Shown one piece after another: positions 24,858 through 33,738 of a DNA stretch of 64,000 nt. Location: assembly GCA_017407995.1 (NCBI GenBank), contig JAFQVM010000030.1:1-64000 (forward strand). The letters run 5' to 3'. Within the stretch, counting starts at the first letter, position 1, and every line of letters starts with the position of its first letter. A model generated the notes under the pieces. It saw nothing but the letters and a program-made list of their open reading frames with translations, searched no databases and had not been told where the DNA came from. Source of the DNA: Clostridia bacterium (lineage in GTDB: Bacteria > Bacillota > Clostridia > Oscillospirales > Acutalibacteraceae). The translations under genes were made by a program, and so were the position numbers.

Positions 24858-26894
24858 ATGAGACTCGATACTGATATAAAATATTTAAAAGGCGTTGGCG
24901 AGAAGCGCTCCGCAATGCTATTGCGGCTTGGCGTTTCTGATGTCGACGCCCTTTTGCGTCTTTATCCGAGAGTTTATGAGGATTGGAGTAAGATTTCATC
25001 CATTGAAGATGCTCCCATAGGAGAAGTCTGCTGTATAAAAGCTACTGTCGGCACACCTGTTAAGACAAGTATGATAAGAAGAGGGCTTACTCTCTACAAG
25101 ACGACCGTCACGGACGGAAAAAGTGTGATGAACATCACTATTTTCAACAGCAAATATGCTGCTGAAAAACTTCGTATGGGTGAGGAATATCTGTTTTTCG
25201 GCAGAGTTACGGGTAACCTCTACAAAAAGGAAATGAACTCACCTGAAATCGAGTTTGCCGAAAACTCTGACAGAATACGACCCATCTATCCCCAAACACA
25301 AGGGCTCAATTCCAGAGCCATAGAAAAGCTTATACGCACAGCGTTGAAAAGCTGCGAAAACGAAATCATAGACCCTATTCCTCTGTCGCTCAGGGAGAGC
25401 TTTTGTCTGATGGATTTGAAGTCCGCCATAGAAAACATACACTTCCCCAAAAATCCCGACTATTTGGTTGAAGCACGCCGCAGGCTGATATTTGAAGAAC
25501 TGCTTATTTTACAGCTCGGTCTGCTCCAGATGCGTGGAAGAGGCGAAAGGAAAACAGGAGTAGTGCTTGAAAAAGATTACAGCGAGGAATACTTCTCACT
25601 TCTTCCCTTTAAGCCGACAAACGCTCAGCGCAGAGCTGTTTGTGAAGCTATGAACGATATGATGAGTGCAGGTCAGATGAACAGGCTTCTTCAGGGTGAT
25701 GTAGGTTCGGGTAAAACTGCCGTTGCCGCAGCCTTGGTATATTCTGCGGCTAAAAACGGATTCCAGTCAGCTCTTATGTCACCCACCGAAGTTCTTGCCG
25801 CTCAGCACTACCGCACATTTATAAGCTTATTTGAAAACTGCGGAATAAGAACAGAACTTTTGACTGGGTCTGACACAGCAGCACAGAAAAGAACAAAGAA
25901 ACAGGCTCTTAAAAACGGAGAAATCGACCTTCTTGTAGGAACTCACGCAATAATACAATCAGACGTTGAGTTTGCCTCTCTGGGTCTTGTAATAACCGAT
26001 GAACAACACCGTTTCGGCGTTGAACAGCGAAGCGCATTAGGGCTCAAAGGTGAAAATCCGCACGTATACGTCATGTCGGCAACACCTATCCCACGTACCC
26101 TTGCGTTGATAATATACGGTGAACTTGATATCTCAATACTCGACGAACTGCCGCCGGGCAGGCAAAAAATCGAAACCTATGCCGTAACATCCGAACTGCG
26201 TGAACGTGCATACACATATGTAAAAAAACATCTCGATGCAGGCAGACAGGGATATATTATATGTCCGCTGGTTGAAGAGAGTGAAAGTGAACTCGCAGCC
26301 GCAACCGAGTATGCAGAAAAGCTTGCAAACGGATTCTTTAAAAGATACACAGTAGGTCTCATGCACGGACGCATGAAGAGCAATGATAAAAAGCGTGTTA
26401 TGCAGGACTTCTCAGACGGAAAAACACAGCTTCTCGTCTCCACAACCGTAATAGAGGTTGGTGTTGACGTACCAAATGCGGTAATAATGGTTATTGAAAA
26501 CTCTGAGCGCTTTGGGCTTTCTCAGCTTCATCAGCTAAGAGGACGCATCGGACGTGGACAATATAAATCCACCTGTATTCTGATAACCGATGCGCAAAAC
26601 GAAACCGCACAAAAACGCATGAAGATAATGGAAACTACCACTGACGGTTTTAAAATTGCCGATGAGGACTTAAAGCTCAGAGGTCCGGGTGAATTCTTCG
26701 GCTCACGTCAGCATGGTTTGCCGCACCTTAGAATTGCCGATATGCTTAAAGACAAAGAAACTCTGGCTGAAACTCAGCGTGCCGCAAGGCAGATATCTCA
26801 GCGGGACCCAAAACTGTCCTTACCCGAAAATGCAGGTCTTCGCAAAGAAGTAGAAAAGTTATTTGAAAGAGTCGGCGAAGAAGGTATGAACTGA
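24858..26894 (+). CDS. recG: ATP-dependent DNA helicase RecG
   Basis: A 678-residue protein. An N-terminal wedge/OB domain (KYLKGVGEKRSAMLLRLGV; RRGLTLYKTTVTDG) is followed by the helicase core: Walker A LLQGDVGSGKTAVAAA, the ITDEQHRFGVEQR motif II, SATPIPRTLA, and motif VI HQLRGRIGRGQYKSTC. RecG remodels stalled forks and branched recombination intermediates. The ATG lies 1 base after the fakA stop, so translation is probably coupled; longer upstream frames would overlap fakA. Confidence 0.97.
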   Translation: MRLDTDIKYLKGVGEKRSAMLLRLGVSDVDALLRLYPRVYEDWSKISSIEDAPIGEVCCIKATVGTPVKTSMIRRGLTLYKTTVTDGKSVMNITIFNSKYAAEKLRMGEEYLFFGRVTGNLYKKEMNSPEIEFAENSDRIRPIYPQTQGLNSRAIEKLIRTALKSCENEIIDPIPLSLRESFCLMDLKSAIENIHFPKNPDYLVEARRRLIFEELLILQLGLLQMRGRGERKTGVVLEKDYSEEYFSLLPFKPTNAQRRAVCEAMNDMMSAGQMNRLLQGDVGSGKTAVAAALVYSAAKNGFQSALMSPTEVLAAQHYRTFISLFENCGIRTELLTGSDTAAQKRTKKQALKNGEIDLLVGTHAIIQSDVEFASLGLVITDEQHRFGVEQRSALGLKGENPHVYVMSATPIPRTLALIIYGELDISILDELPPGRQKIETYAVTSELRERAYTYVKKHLDAGRQGYIICPLVEESESELAAATEYAEKLANGFFKRYTVGLMHGRMKSNDKKRVMQDFSDGKTQLLVSTTVIEVGVDVPNAVIMVIENSERFGLSQLHQLRGRIGRGQYKSTCILITDAQNETAQKRMKIMETTTDGFKIADEDLKLRGPGEFFGSRQHGLPHLRIADMLKDKETLAETQRAARQISQRDPKLSLPENAGLRKEVEKLFERVGEEGMN

Positions 26895-27020
26895 TACCTA
26901 TATAACAAAGTCCAGGAGAAAGGTTGAGGTTTTCAACCTTTCTCTTTCTTTAATAGTCCATTGACTTTAAAACGGCTAAACTATATAATTAATTTATGTA
27001 AAGCAAAAAAAGAATGGTAG

Positions 27021-28466
27021 GTGTTTGTTATTAAACTTATAGAGAAATTAAAAACAACCCCCGCAGGTTGGGAAACTCAACCTTTTGAAAGAAAAAGCTA
27101 TTATCTATACTTCACCGGTCAGAATGCAATTTATTTCTTGACAGCAAACTATTTGACCACATATCTGATGTTTTTGGGCATTAACCCTGCAAAATCCGCA
27201 GCAGTTATGCTCGCCGTTAAGATTTGGGATGCAATAAATGATGCTCTTTTCGGTGTTATTTTTGACTCCGTCAAATTCAAAAGCGGTAAAAAATATCTGC
27301 CATGGCTTAAAATTTCTACTGCGCTTACTCCTATCGCAACACTGTTACTCTTCGCTATCCCCTCAGGCTCAGGCGAAACAACCAAACTTCTCTGGTTTGC
27401 TGTTGCTTACATAATCTGGGATTCTGTTTACACCCTTTGCGATGTTCCGATTTACGGTGCAGTAACCGCAATGACAAGAAACCTCGGAGAAAGAAGTTCC
27501 ATGCTTTCATATAAGAGCATCTGGGGCGGCATCGGATTTGGCTTTATTACAGTTGCAGGTACAGTTCTTGTCAGTGAACACGTTGGAATGAACTATACAG
27601 TTGTCGGTGCGGCTACCGCTGTTTTTGCACTTGTCACAATGTTACCCGTATTGTTCAAACTTCAAGAGCGCCATGTACCTCAAGAGGAAGAAGCCTTTAC
27701 AATCCGCAGAATGTTTAGCTATCTTTTCAAAAACAAATATCTGCTAATCTATTACCTCGGTTTCTTCTTCTACTCAGCCGCAAACATAAGCGGTGCACTC
27801 AATCTTTTCGTTTCTTTCTATCTTTTTAACGACAGCCTTTTCACAACGGTAGTCGGTGCCTGCGGAACAGTTCCCTCATTTGTGTTCTCATTACTTGTTC
27901 CGCAAATGCTCAAAAAGATTGATAAAATGAAACTTTATCGTTTTTCCGCTCTACTCATGGTAATTCTCAGCCTTATAATGTGGCTTGTCGGTTATAACAA
28001 TTTGATTCTTCACATCGTTCTCTATGTTCTTCGTTCTATTCCGCTCGCTATTATCGGTGTTATCATGTTCATATTCACTCCCGACTGCGCTGAATACGGA
28101 AAATACAAGACAGGCATTGAGGCAAAAGGTATCACCTTTGCTATTCAAACCTTCATGGTTAAACTCACCGCCGCTGTTTCAGGTGCTATGGGAATGTTCC
28201 TGCTCGGTCTGAAATCCACCGGTTGGAAAACCGTTGAGGTCGAAAACTTTGAGCAATTAAAAGCTCTTGGCATTCAGCAGAGTCAACACGCACTCGACGT
28301 GCTTTGGTTCAGCTATGTAATGGTGCCTGCAATAGGATGTTTCCTTGCCTATATCTGCTGGCTCTTCTACAAGCTCAAAGATAAGGATGTCCAGATAATG
28401 ACTGACTGCAACACAGGCAAAATAAGCCGTGAAGAGGCCGAAAGCAAGTTGAGCAGAAAGTATTAA
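27021..28466 (+). CDS. GPH-family (MFS_2) sugar:cation symporter
   Basis: A 481-residue protein with about 12 hydrophobic helices. GPH features are KIWDAINDALFGVIFDSVKFKSGKKYLPWL after helix 2 and PDCAEYGKYKTGIEAKGITFAIQTF in the second half, the latter typical of the family. It likely imports a glycoside or oligosaccharide with Na+ or H+. The start is GTG at 27021; the ribosome site (GGTAGG) is poor and unusually close, so the exact start is uncertain. No adjacent glycosidase or regulator. A clear terminator follows. Confidence 0.85.
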   Translation: MFVIKLIEKLKTTPAGWETQPFERKSYYLYFTGQNAIYFLTANYLTTYLMFLGINPAKSAAVMLAVKIWDAINDALFGVIFDSVKFKSGKKYLPWLKISTALTPIATLLLFAIPSGSGETTKLLWFAVAYIIWDSVYTLCDVPIYGAVTAMTRNLGERSSMLSYKSIWGGIGFGFITVAGTVLVSEHVGMNYTVVGAATAVFALVTMLPVLFKLQERHVPQEEEAFTIRRMFSYLFKNKYLLIYYLGFFFYSAANISGALNLFVSFYLFNDSLFTTVVGACGTVPSFVFSLLVPQMLKKIDKMKLYRFSALLMVILSLIMWLVGYNNLILHIVLYVLRSIPLAIIGVIMFIFTPDCAEYGKYKTGIEAKGITFAIQTFMVKLTAAVSGAMGMFLLGLKSTGWKTVEVENFEQLKALGIQQSQHALDVLWFSYVMVPAIGCFLAYICWLFYKLKDKDVQIMTDCNTGKISREEAESKLSRKY

Positions 28467-28497
28467 AATCAAACCCTATCGATTAATTTTACAAAGA

Positions 28498-28532
28498 AAA
28501 AAGACAAGACGAAATTCGTCTTGTCTTTTTTG
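28498..28532 (+). terminator. Terminator of the second GPH transporter
   Basis: AAAAAGACAAGACG / CGTCTTGTCTTTTT stem around AAATT, ending in a T-run. It also carries A-runs on the left, so it can work in both directions. Confidence 0.85.
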
Positions 28533-28614
28533 TATTCAGTTATAACCCAAAGCATAGAGAGCACAGCTCTTTTTAATAAATTGGAATTTGTTGAACTGTT
28601 TTACAAGTTAAAGT

Positions 28615-29154
28615 TCAGGGCATCAAATCAACAGTGTAGATTTCTTCTACAGGGAAAGTTATTTTAATTAATCCTACAGAAGTAAACTTGCCAGCCCCAT
28701 AATCAAACTCGCGTAATAATAAATCACTTGCTTTATAGAAAACTTCTTCGTCATCTTCATGAGTCATCGCTAATGTACAATGCGGCACCCATCTGTTCGG
28801 AAGATACCATTCCCACCCCGTTGTGTCAAAATCTTGCATATATTTATGTAATTCTCTCTGAAGTCGATACATATCTTCAGTCATAATAGGAGACGCAAAA
28901 ATTGCTTTTGTATCATTAAACATTCCAAGAGAGCCAATATATGCAGGCATTTGCTTATGAGTTTGTGCGAATAGCTTTAATTGTTTTATACATTTTTCTT
29001 CATCCACACCATTAAAACACGCTAAAGTAATATGAGGTCTGGTTTTCCATTCCAAAAACTTTGTGCTAAGTTTTTCATCTGCGACTCTTTTGGCTAAATT
29101 ATAAAGCTTTTCTTCCAATTCTTTATCAAAAAACAGTTCAATTGCGTATTGCAT
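28615..29154 (-). CDS. 2H phosphoesterase / 2'-5' RNA ligase-like protein
   Basis: A 179-residue protein with the two hallmark H-x-T-L motifs, PHITLACF (H41) and PHCTLAM (H125), that define the 2H superfamily. Members open or join 2'-5' or cyclic phosphodiester bonds in RNA or nucleotides. The in vivo substrate is unknown. Codon choice is visibly more A/T-rich (many TTA, AAT, ATA) than in neighbours, hinting at later acquisition. AGGAGG precedes the ATG, and a TTGTTT-17-TATAAT promoter reads towards it around 29200. Confidence 0.85.
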   Translation of the reverse strand: MQYAIELFFDKELEEKLYNLAKRVADEKLSTKFLEWKTRPHITLACFNGVDEEKCIKQLKLFAQTHKQMPAYIGSLGMFNDTKAIFASPIMTEDMYRLQRELHKYMQDFDTTGWEWYLPNRWVPHCTLAMTHEDDEEVFYKASDLLLREFDYGAGKFTSVGLIKITFPVEEIYTVDLMP

Positions 29155-29240
29155 ATTATTTCCTCCTGCAAATTCAAGTTTATCGATGTAATTATAAAAA
29201 TATTATAATTGAATTCATACCATAAAACAACATTATCTAT

Positions 29241-29279
29241 GAAATAAAAAAACACCGCCGTGCGATGCACAGCGGTGTT
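29241..29279 (-). terminator. rplU-prp-rpmA operon terminator
   Basis: A 13-position stem with one mismatch (29251-29263 / 29267-29279). Seven T follow on the minus strand. Confidence 0.88.
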
Positions 29280-29288
29280 AATTTTTAA

Positions 29289-29573
29289 TTACTGCTCTAC
29301 AGCGTATACGCTGACCTTTTTGCGGTCCTTGCCCATTCTCTCAAACTTGACCTTACCGTCAACGAGAGCGAAGAGTGTGTCATCAGAACCCTTACCGACG
29401 TTGTTGCCGGGATGAATGTGAGTTCCACGCTGTCTTACAAGGATGTTACCTGCAAGAACAAACTGACCGTCTGCTCTTTTGACGCCGAGTCTTTTAGACT
29501 CTGAGTCACGTCCGTTACGGGTAGAACCCATACCTTTTTTATGCGCAAAAAGCTGAATGTTTATCTTAAGCAT
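29289..29573 (-). CDS. rpmA: Ribosomal protein L27 with Prp-cleavable N-terminus
   Basis: A 94-residue protein. The core ([31 protein letters not shown]) is clear L27. The N-terminus [14 protein letters not shown] is the Firmicute extension that the Prp protease removes after the LF pair, exposing the tail that reaches the peptidyl-transferase centre. It follows prp by 3 bases in the conserved rplU-prp-rpmA order. Confidence 0.98.
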   Translation of the reverse strand: MLKINIQLFAHKKGMGSTRNGRDSESKRLGVKRADGQFVLAGNILVRQRGTHIHPGNNVGKGSDDTLFALVDGKVKFERMGKDRKKVSVYAVEQ

Positions 29574-29576
29574 TTG

Positions 29577-29885
29577 TTACACCTCCGTAATGACTTTGAT
29601 TTTTTTCGGGTATTCCTTTTCAAGCTCTCTTATGTGCAGCTCCAAACCGTCAAGCACTGCTTCAGCCGCCTTGTCCTCGGAATCGAAAGTGAATTTCAAA
29701 TATCCGTTGCTGACATCGGCATCAGCTTTAACTTTCAAGACCTCGGTAACGGTGTTTGCAGCCATATATGCCGCAGATGAAACTGCCGCACAGACTGTAT
29801 CCGAACCGTAAGCTCTTGAACTTGCATGACCGCTTATCTCAAAACCCTTTGAGCTGCCGCTTTTGAAAAAGACTGCCCTGATCAT
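29577..29885 (-). CDS. prp: Ribosomal-processing cysteine protease Prp
   Basis: A 102-residue protein with the catalytic pair H20 and C32 in GHASSRAYGSDTVCAAVS. Prp trims the N-terminal extension of L27 and, in some species, phage proteins. It lies between rplU (0-base gap) and rpmA (3-base gap), the standard arrangement. Its presence matches the extended L27. Confidence 0.96.
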   Translation of the reverse strand: MIRAVFFKSGSSKGFEISGHASSRAYGSDTVCAAVSSAAYMAANTVTEVLKVKADADVSNGYLKFTFDSEDKAAEAVLDGLELHIRELEKEYPKKIKVITEV

Positions 29886-30197
29886 TTAAGCGTTGATAGC
29901 GGAAATCTCAACCTTGGTGTAGGGCTGTCTGTGACCAAGCTTGCGTTTCTCATTCTTCTTGGGCTTGTAGGTGAAAACTGTAACCTTCTTAGCCTTACCG
30001 TTCTTGAGAACCTTAGCGGTAACATTAGCGCCTGCAACAGTAGGAGTTCCTACAACAATACCGTCATCCTTACCGACAGCTATAACCTTGTCAAAGGTGA
30101 CTTCCTGCTCGGGCTCTGCGTCCAGCTTTTCGATGAATACGACATCGCCGGCCTGAACTTTATACTGCTTTCCGCCGGTTTCGATAATTGCGTACAT
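29886..30197 (-). CDS. rplU: Ribosomal protein L21
   Basis: A 103-residue L21: [24 protein letters not shown] at the start and [24 protein letters not shown] at the end. It binds 23S rRNA in the large subunit. It is first in its operon, behind a perfect promoter and a structured leader. GGAAGG precedes the ATG. Confidence 0.98.
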   Translation of the reverse strand: MYAIIETGGKQYKVQAGDVVFIEKLDAEPEQEVTFDKVIAVGKDDGIVVGTPTVAGANVTAKVLKNGKAKKVTVFTYKPKKNEKRKLGHRQPYTKVEISAINA

Positions 30198-30288
30198 CAG
30201 TGATTTACCTTCCTTTTTTAAGACTCGCTATGCATGGGGCGGGATTTCTCCTCTTTTAGTGCTGTGCACTGCCCGAGATATGCGGCAA
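30198..30288 (-). ncRNA. Probable ribosomal protein L21 leader
   Basis: A transcribed leader of about 90 bases upstream of rplU with a small AGTGC-ACA-GCACT hairpin (about 30257-30270) and a 3' part (CATGCATAGCGAGTCTT) that resembles the Firmicute L21 leader as I remember it. It probably lets the ribosomal protein repress its own mRNA. Not verified by covariance. Confidence 0.5.
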
Positions 30289-30293
30289 GCCGA

Positions 30294-30323
30294 ATTATAC
30301 CATAAAAAGACTGTGTTTGTCAA
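30294..30323 (-). promoter_or_regulatory. Consensus SigA promoter of rplU-prp-rpmA
   Basis: On the minus strand TTGACA (30318-30323), 18-base spacer, TATAAT (30294-30299). Both hexamers are perfect. Confidence 0.88.
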
Positions 30324-30366
30324 ACGTTTCCGACAAAAAATTTAAAAATCTTTAATACATATAAAT

Positions 30367-31221
30367 TTATAAGATTTTATTCTGTGCTTTTGCCGCTGTA
30401 AGTGTGTTTTGCATCAATGTTGCAATAGTCATCGGGCCTACTCCACCGGGCACGGGTGTTATGCTGCCCGCTTTTTCGCTGACCTGCTCAAAGTCAACAT
30501 CACCGCAAAGCTTTCCGTTTTCATCTCGGTCCATTCCGACATCAATTACAACTGCACCCTCTTTAACCATATCAGCTGTTACGAACTTAGCTCTGCCAAT
30601 AGCCACAACAAGTATATCAGCCTGACGGGTTATTTCAGCAAGATTCTGAGTTTTTGAGTGGCATACAGTAACAGTAGCATTCTCCTTTAAAAGAAGCATC
30701 GCCATGGGCTTACCTACTATATTACTGCGTCCGATAACAACGCAATTCTTACCAGATATATCTATATTCTCATGATGAAGCATTGTCATAACGCCTGCAG
30801 GAGTGCAGGGAAGTAAAGTAAAATCGCCTATCATTATGTGACCGACATTCTGCGGATGGAATGCATCAACATCCTTTTCAGGTGAAATGCGGCAAAGCAC
30901 CGCTGTTTCATCGATGTGCTTAGGCACGGGCAACTGACAAAGTATACCGTTGACAGTTGGGTCTGCATTGAGTTTATCTATAAGCTCGATAAGCTCATCC
31001 TGAGTTGTAGTTGCAGGCAACGCAAACTCAAGCGATTTTATTCCCACACGCTCGCATGAGCGTTTTTTGTTATTGACATACACCCTTGATGCAGGGTCAT
31101 CACCCACAATTATAACCGCAAGACAAGGCTCAACGCCTTTGGCTTTAAGCTGCTCGACCTCAAGCGCAACAGCATCAAGTGTATCGGAAGATATCTTTTT
31201 TCCGTCGATTATCTTTACCAT
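30367..31221 (-). CDS. folD: Methylenetetrahydrofolate dehydrogenase/cyclohydrolase FolD
   Basis: A 284-residue protein. It shows VYVNNKKRSCERVGI (catalytic lysine region), GILCQLPVPKHID and the C-terminal PVPGGVGPMTIATLMQNT signature. It interconverts methylene-, methenyl- and formyl-tetrahydrofolate. The ATG directly follows the lgt stop (0 bases), with GGAGGAG inside the lgt end, so it is the last gene of the lon-to-folD run. Confidence 0.97.
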   Translation of the reverse strand: MVKIIDGKKISSDTLDAVALEVEQLKAKGVEPCLAVIIVGDDPASRVYVNNKKRSCERVGIKSLEFALPATTTQDELIELIDKLNADPTVNGILCQLPVPKHIDETAVLCRISPEKDVDAFHPQNVGHIMIGDFTLLPCTPAGVMTMLHHENIDISGKNCVVIGRSNIVGKPMAMLLLKENATVTVCHSKTQNLAEITRQADILVVAIGRAKFVTADMVKEGAVVIDVGMDRDENGKLCGDVDFEQVSEKAGSITPVPGGVGPMTIATLMQNTLTAAKAQNKIL

Positions 31222-32301
31222 TTATTTCTCCTCCGTATTCTCGGTTGGTTTTTCCTGCTCAGGCTCTGCTGCTTCAGCCTGCGGACCGTCAAATCCCTCA
31301 ATAAAAGCTACTGAACGTGACGGGTCATCTGCTACAGCAGCTGCCATTGCAGCAGCTTCCTGCTGTTTTCTCTCCTTGCGTGTCAAAACAGCATCAGCAG
31401 GGAAATAGTCAACACCCTCAATGGGTTTGGGATTCCTTGTATACTTTATGGTAAATATAATAAACAGCACAAGACAGATAACAGCAATCACAGCAGACAA
31501 AAGCTGTGACACTCGGATATTTGTATCAGCGATATAGAGGCTGTCTGTTCTGAAGCCTTCGATTATCATACGGCCAAAACCGTACCATGCGCCATAGCCG
31601 AGGAAAAGCTGTCCGCTGAACTTGCGGAACTTCTTATATATTACAAACAGAATAAGAAATCCGAGCATACACCACAAAAACTCATAAAGGAATGTCGGAT
31701 GAACAGGCTTCATCGGGTCCATCTCAATTCCTCTTGCCGCAAGTTCTGCCTGATTCATAGCAATATCTGCGGCTACCTTCTTACTCCACATTCCCCAAGG
31801 AGCATCGGTGTTTGTGCCGAAAGCTTCCTGATTCATGTAGTTGCCCCAACGGCCTATGCCTTGACCGATAAGCAAGCTGATACCGCCCATATCGAGAAGG
31901 TTCAATACATTTATCTTTCTCACCTTACATACGATAAGTGCCGCTAACAGACCACCGATGATACCGCCGTAAATAGCAAGTCCGCCGTTCCATATAGCCA
32001 CTATCTCGCTCAGGTGGTCTTTGTAATAGCTCCATTGAAAGATAACATAATAGAGTCTTGCTCCGAGGATACCCGCTACCGTTCCGTAGATGAGAACATC
32101 GAGCATCTTATCAAGGCTTATGCGCCATTTATATGCCATTCTGCCGCCAAAAAGTGCTGCAAGCAGAAAACCGAACGCAATTATAACGCCGTAGAACTTG
32201 ATGTTGACATCCATACCGAAAATCGAAAAATCGGCAAGCGTTGACGGGACATTGAAGCCCCTTTCGATACCCGTAAAATATACGGTGGTGTAATCAGACA
32301 T
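31222..32301 (-). CDS. lgt: Prolipoprotein diacylglyceryl transferase Lgt
   Basis: A 359-residue membrane protein with about seven helices and the Lgt signature GRWGNYMNQEAFG. It transfers diacylglycerol to the lipobox cysteine of prolipoproteins, which would include the serpin and the 58288 lipoprotein here. The C-terminal 60 residues are an added charged, Ala/Glu-rich tail beyond the usual length. Start: GGAGGAAG precedes the ATG at 32301, one base after the GH4 stop; a longer frame upstream overlaps GH4. Confidence 0.96.
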   Translation of the reverse strand: MSDYTTVYFTGIERGFNVPSTLADFSIFGMDVNIKFYGVIIAFGFLLAALFGGRMAYKWRISLDKMLDVLIYGTVAGILGARLYYVIFQWSYYKDHLSEIVAIWNGGLAIYGGIIGGLLAALIVCKVRKINVLNLLDMGGISLLIGQGIGRWGNYMNQEAFGTNTDAPWGMWSKKVAADIAMNQAELAARGIEMDPMKPVHPTFLYEFLWCMLGFLILFVIYKKFRKFSGQLFLGYGAWYGFGRMIIEGFRTDSLYIADTNIRVSQLLSAVIAVICLVLFIIFTIKYTRNPKPIEGVDYFPADAVLTRKERKQQEAAAMAAAVADDPSRSVAFIEGFDGPQAEAAEPEQEKPTENTEEK

Positions 32302-32302
32302 T

Positions 32303-33697
32303 TTATACTTCCTCCATCCAAGGTATATATTTCTTAGTATTCTCAATCATTTCCTCATATAACGCTCTGGCATCAGCCATGCTGATACACATCATCGGGT
32401 CGTTGAGGAAAGCATTAAAGCCGAGTTCTTTATCTTTATTAAATACGGCTTTGAGAATAGTTTCCTGATTATATATTATCCTCTCAACGAGAATTTTTAC
32501 ATCCCACTTCATCTCGCCTGCATTCACGGGTACAAGGCTGTTGTGCGAGAATACCGCATTTGTTTCAACAACCGCACCCAACGGGAGATTAGATATCTGA
32601 CCGACATTCGGAATATTTACATTTGTTATAAGAGTATCAAGCCCGACAAGCGCTTTTATCTGCTTGACGCCATCCTCGCCTGTTTTACTCAGGGTATACG
32701 GCTCTGTCTGAGCAATAAGCTTACGGCTCTTCTCTATTCTCTCACGCTGACCTTCCTTACGGCTGTCCACAGTTGTAAGCTCATATCCCCACAACTTGAC
32801 GACATCGGGGTTTTTGAGGTACCAAGCGGGTACAAACTCGACAAGGTGTCTGTCACCTGCTGCAGCGATAACACCGTAGCGTTTGAACAAGTCATACTTA
32901 ACCGCATTGGTAGTCGGTCTCTTGCCGTTTGCCCAGTTTTTATCAGCGGTATCAAGCTCTAATTCTCCGCTGCGTATTTTATCGATAAATTCATCATATA
33001 TCGGGAACAAATCCTCTCCGTTATATGTAGCTTTGTCAAGCCATGTAAAATGATTTATACCCTGAACATTTACTTTTATATCCTCTCGTTCAGGCAGCTC
33101 CCCGCCTCTTAACGCACGGTACGCCATTGCAAGAACTTTCTGTGTGCCGAATACTTCATGGCAGCAACCAAAAGCTTTAATCTGCGGAAACACCTCGTAT
33201 AGCGTACGCACGCAAAGCGTCATGGGATTTGTATAGTTTATCACCCATGCTTCGGGACTAAATTCCTTGATAGCCTCTGCAATCTCTATAAACATGGGGA
33301 TTGTGCGGTAAGCTCTGATAAGTCCGCCTGGGCCTGTCGTGTCGCCCACAGGCTGATATATACCGTATTTTTCCGGGGCATGAACATCGCTGTCCATCTC
33401 ATCGAACGTGCCGGGAAGAATAGATATAACAACAAAGTCTGCGCCTGTCAAAGCCTCTTTCAAAGAGCCGACAGCCGTATACTTCCATGCACTCTTAGCG
33501 CCCTCGGCATAAGCATAGCGGTTACCGATAACCTCATTATCCTTTGCCGCCTGCATATCGATATCATAAAGTCTGACGTTGCCGCACAGAGCCTCTTCGC
33601 CTGCAAGGTCGCTCATGAGACCCCATGCCCAGCCACGTGAACCGCCGCCGATATATGCAATATTTATATCTGTTATCCTATTGCCGTCACGTTTCAT
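32303..33697 (-). CDS. GH4 family glycosidase, LplD-like (probable alpha-galacturonidase)
   Basis: A 464-residue NAD+- and Mn2+-dependent glycosidase. It has the nucleotide loop YIGGGSRGWAW, NYTNPMTLC, the metal-binding cysteine in CCHEVFGTQ and GINHFTWLD, followed by AAGDRHLVEF. The CHEV and INHFTW variants match the LplD/alpha-galacturonidase branch of GH4 rather than the maltosidase branch. It is cytoplasmic and would act on imported pectin fragments. GGAGGG precedes the ATG. It sits between lysA (41-base gap) and lgt (1-base gap), an unexpected place for a catabolic enzyme. Confidence 0.85.
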   Translation of the reverse strand: MKRDGNRITDINIAYIGGGSRGWAWGLMSDLAGEEALCGNVRLYDIDMQAAKDNEVIGNRYAYAEGAKSAWKYTAVGSLKEALTGADFVVISILPGTFDEMDSDVHAPEKYGIYQPVGDTTGPGGLIRAYRTIPMFIEIAEAIKEFSPEAWVINYTNPMTLCVRTLYEVFPQIKAFGCCHEVFGTQKVLAMAYRALRGGELPEREDIKVNVQGINHFTWLDKATYNGEDLFPIYDEFIDKIRSGELELDTADKNWANGKRPTTNAVKYDLFKRYGVIAAAGDRHLVEFVPAWYLKNPDVVKLWGYELTTVDSRKEGQRERIEKSRKLIAQTEPYTLSKTGEDGVKQIKALVGLDTLITNVNIPNVGQISNLPLGAVVETNAVFSHNSLVPVNAGEMKWDVKILVERIIYNQETILKAVFNKDKELGFNAFLNDPMMCISMADARALYEEMIENTKKYIPWMEEV

Positions 33698-33738
33698 TTT
33701 GAGCCCTCCGATTAACGTTTATAACTATCAATCTGACA

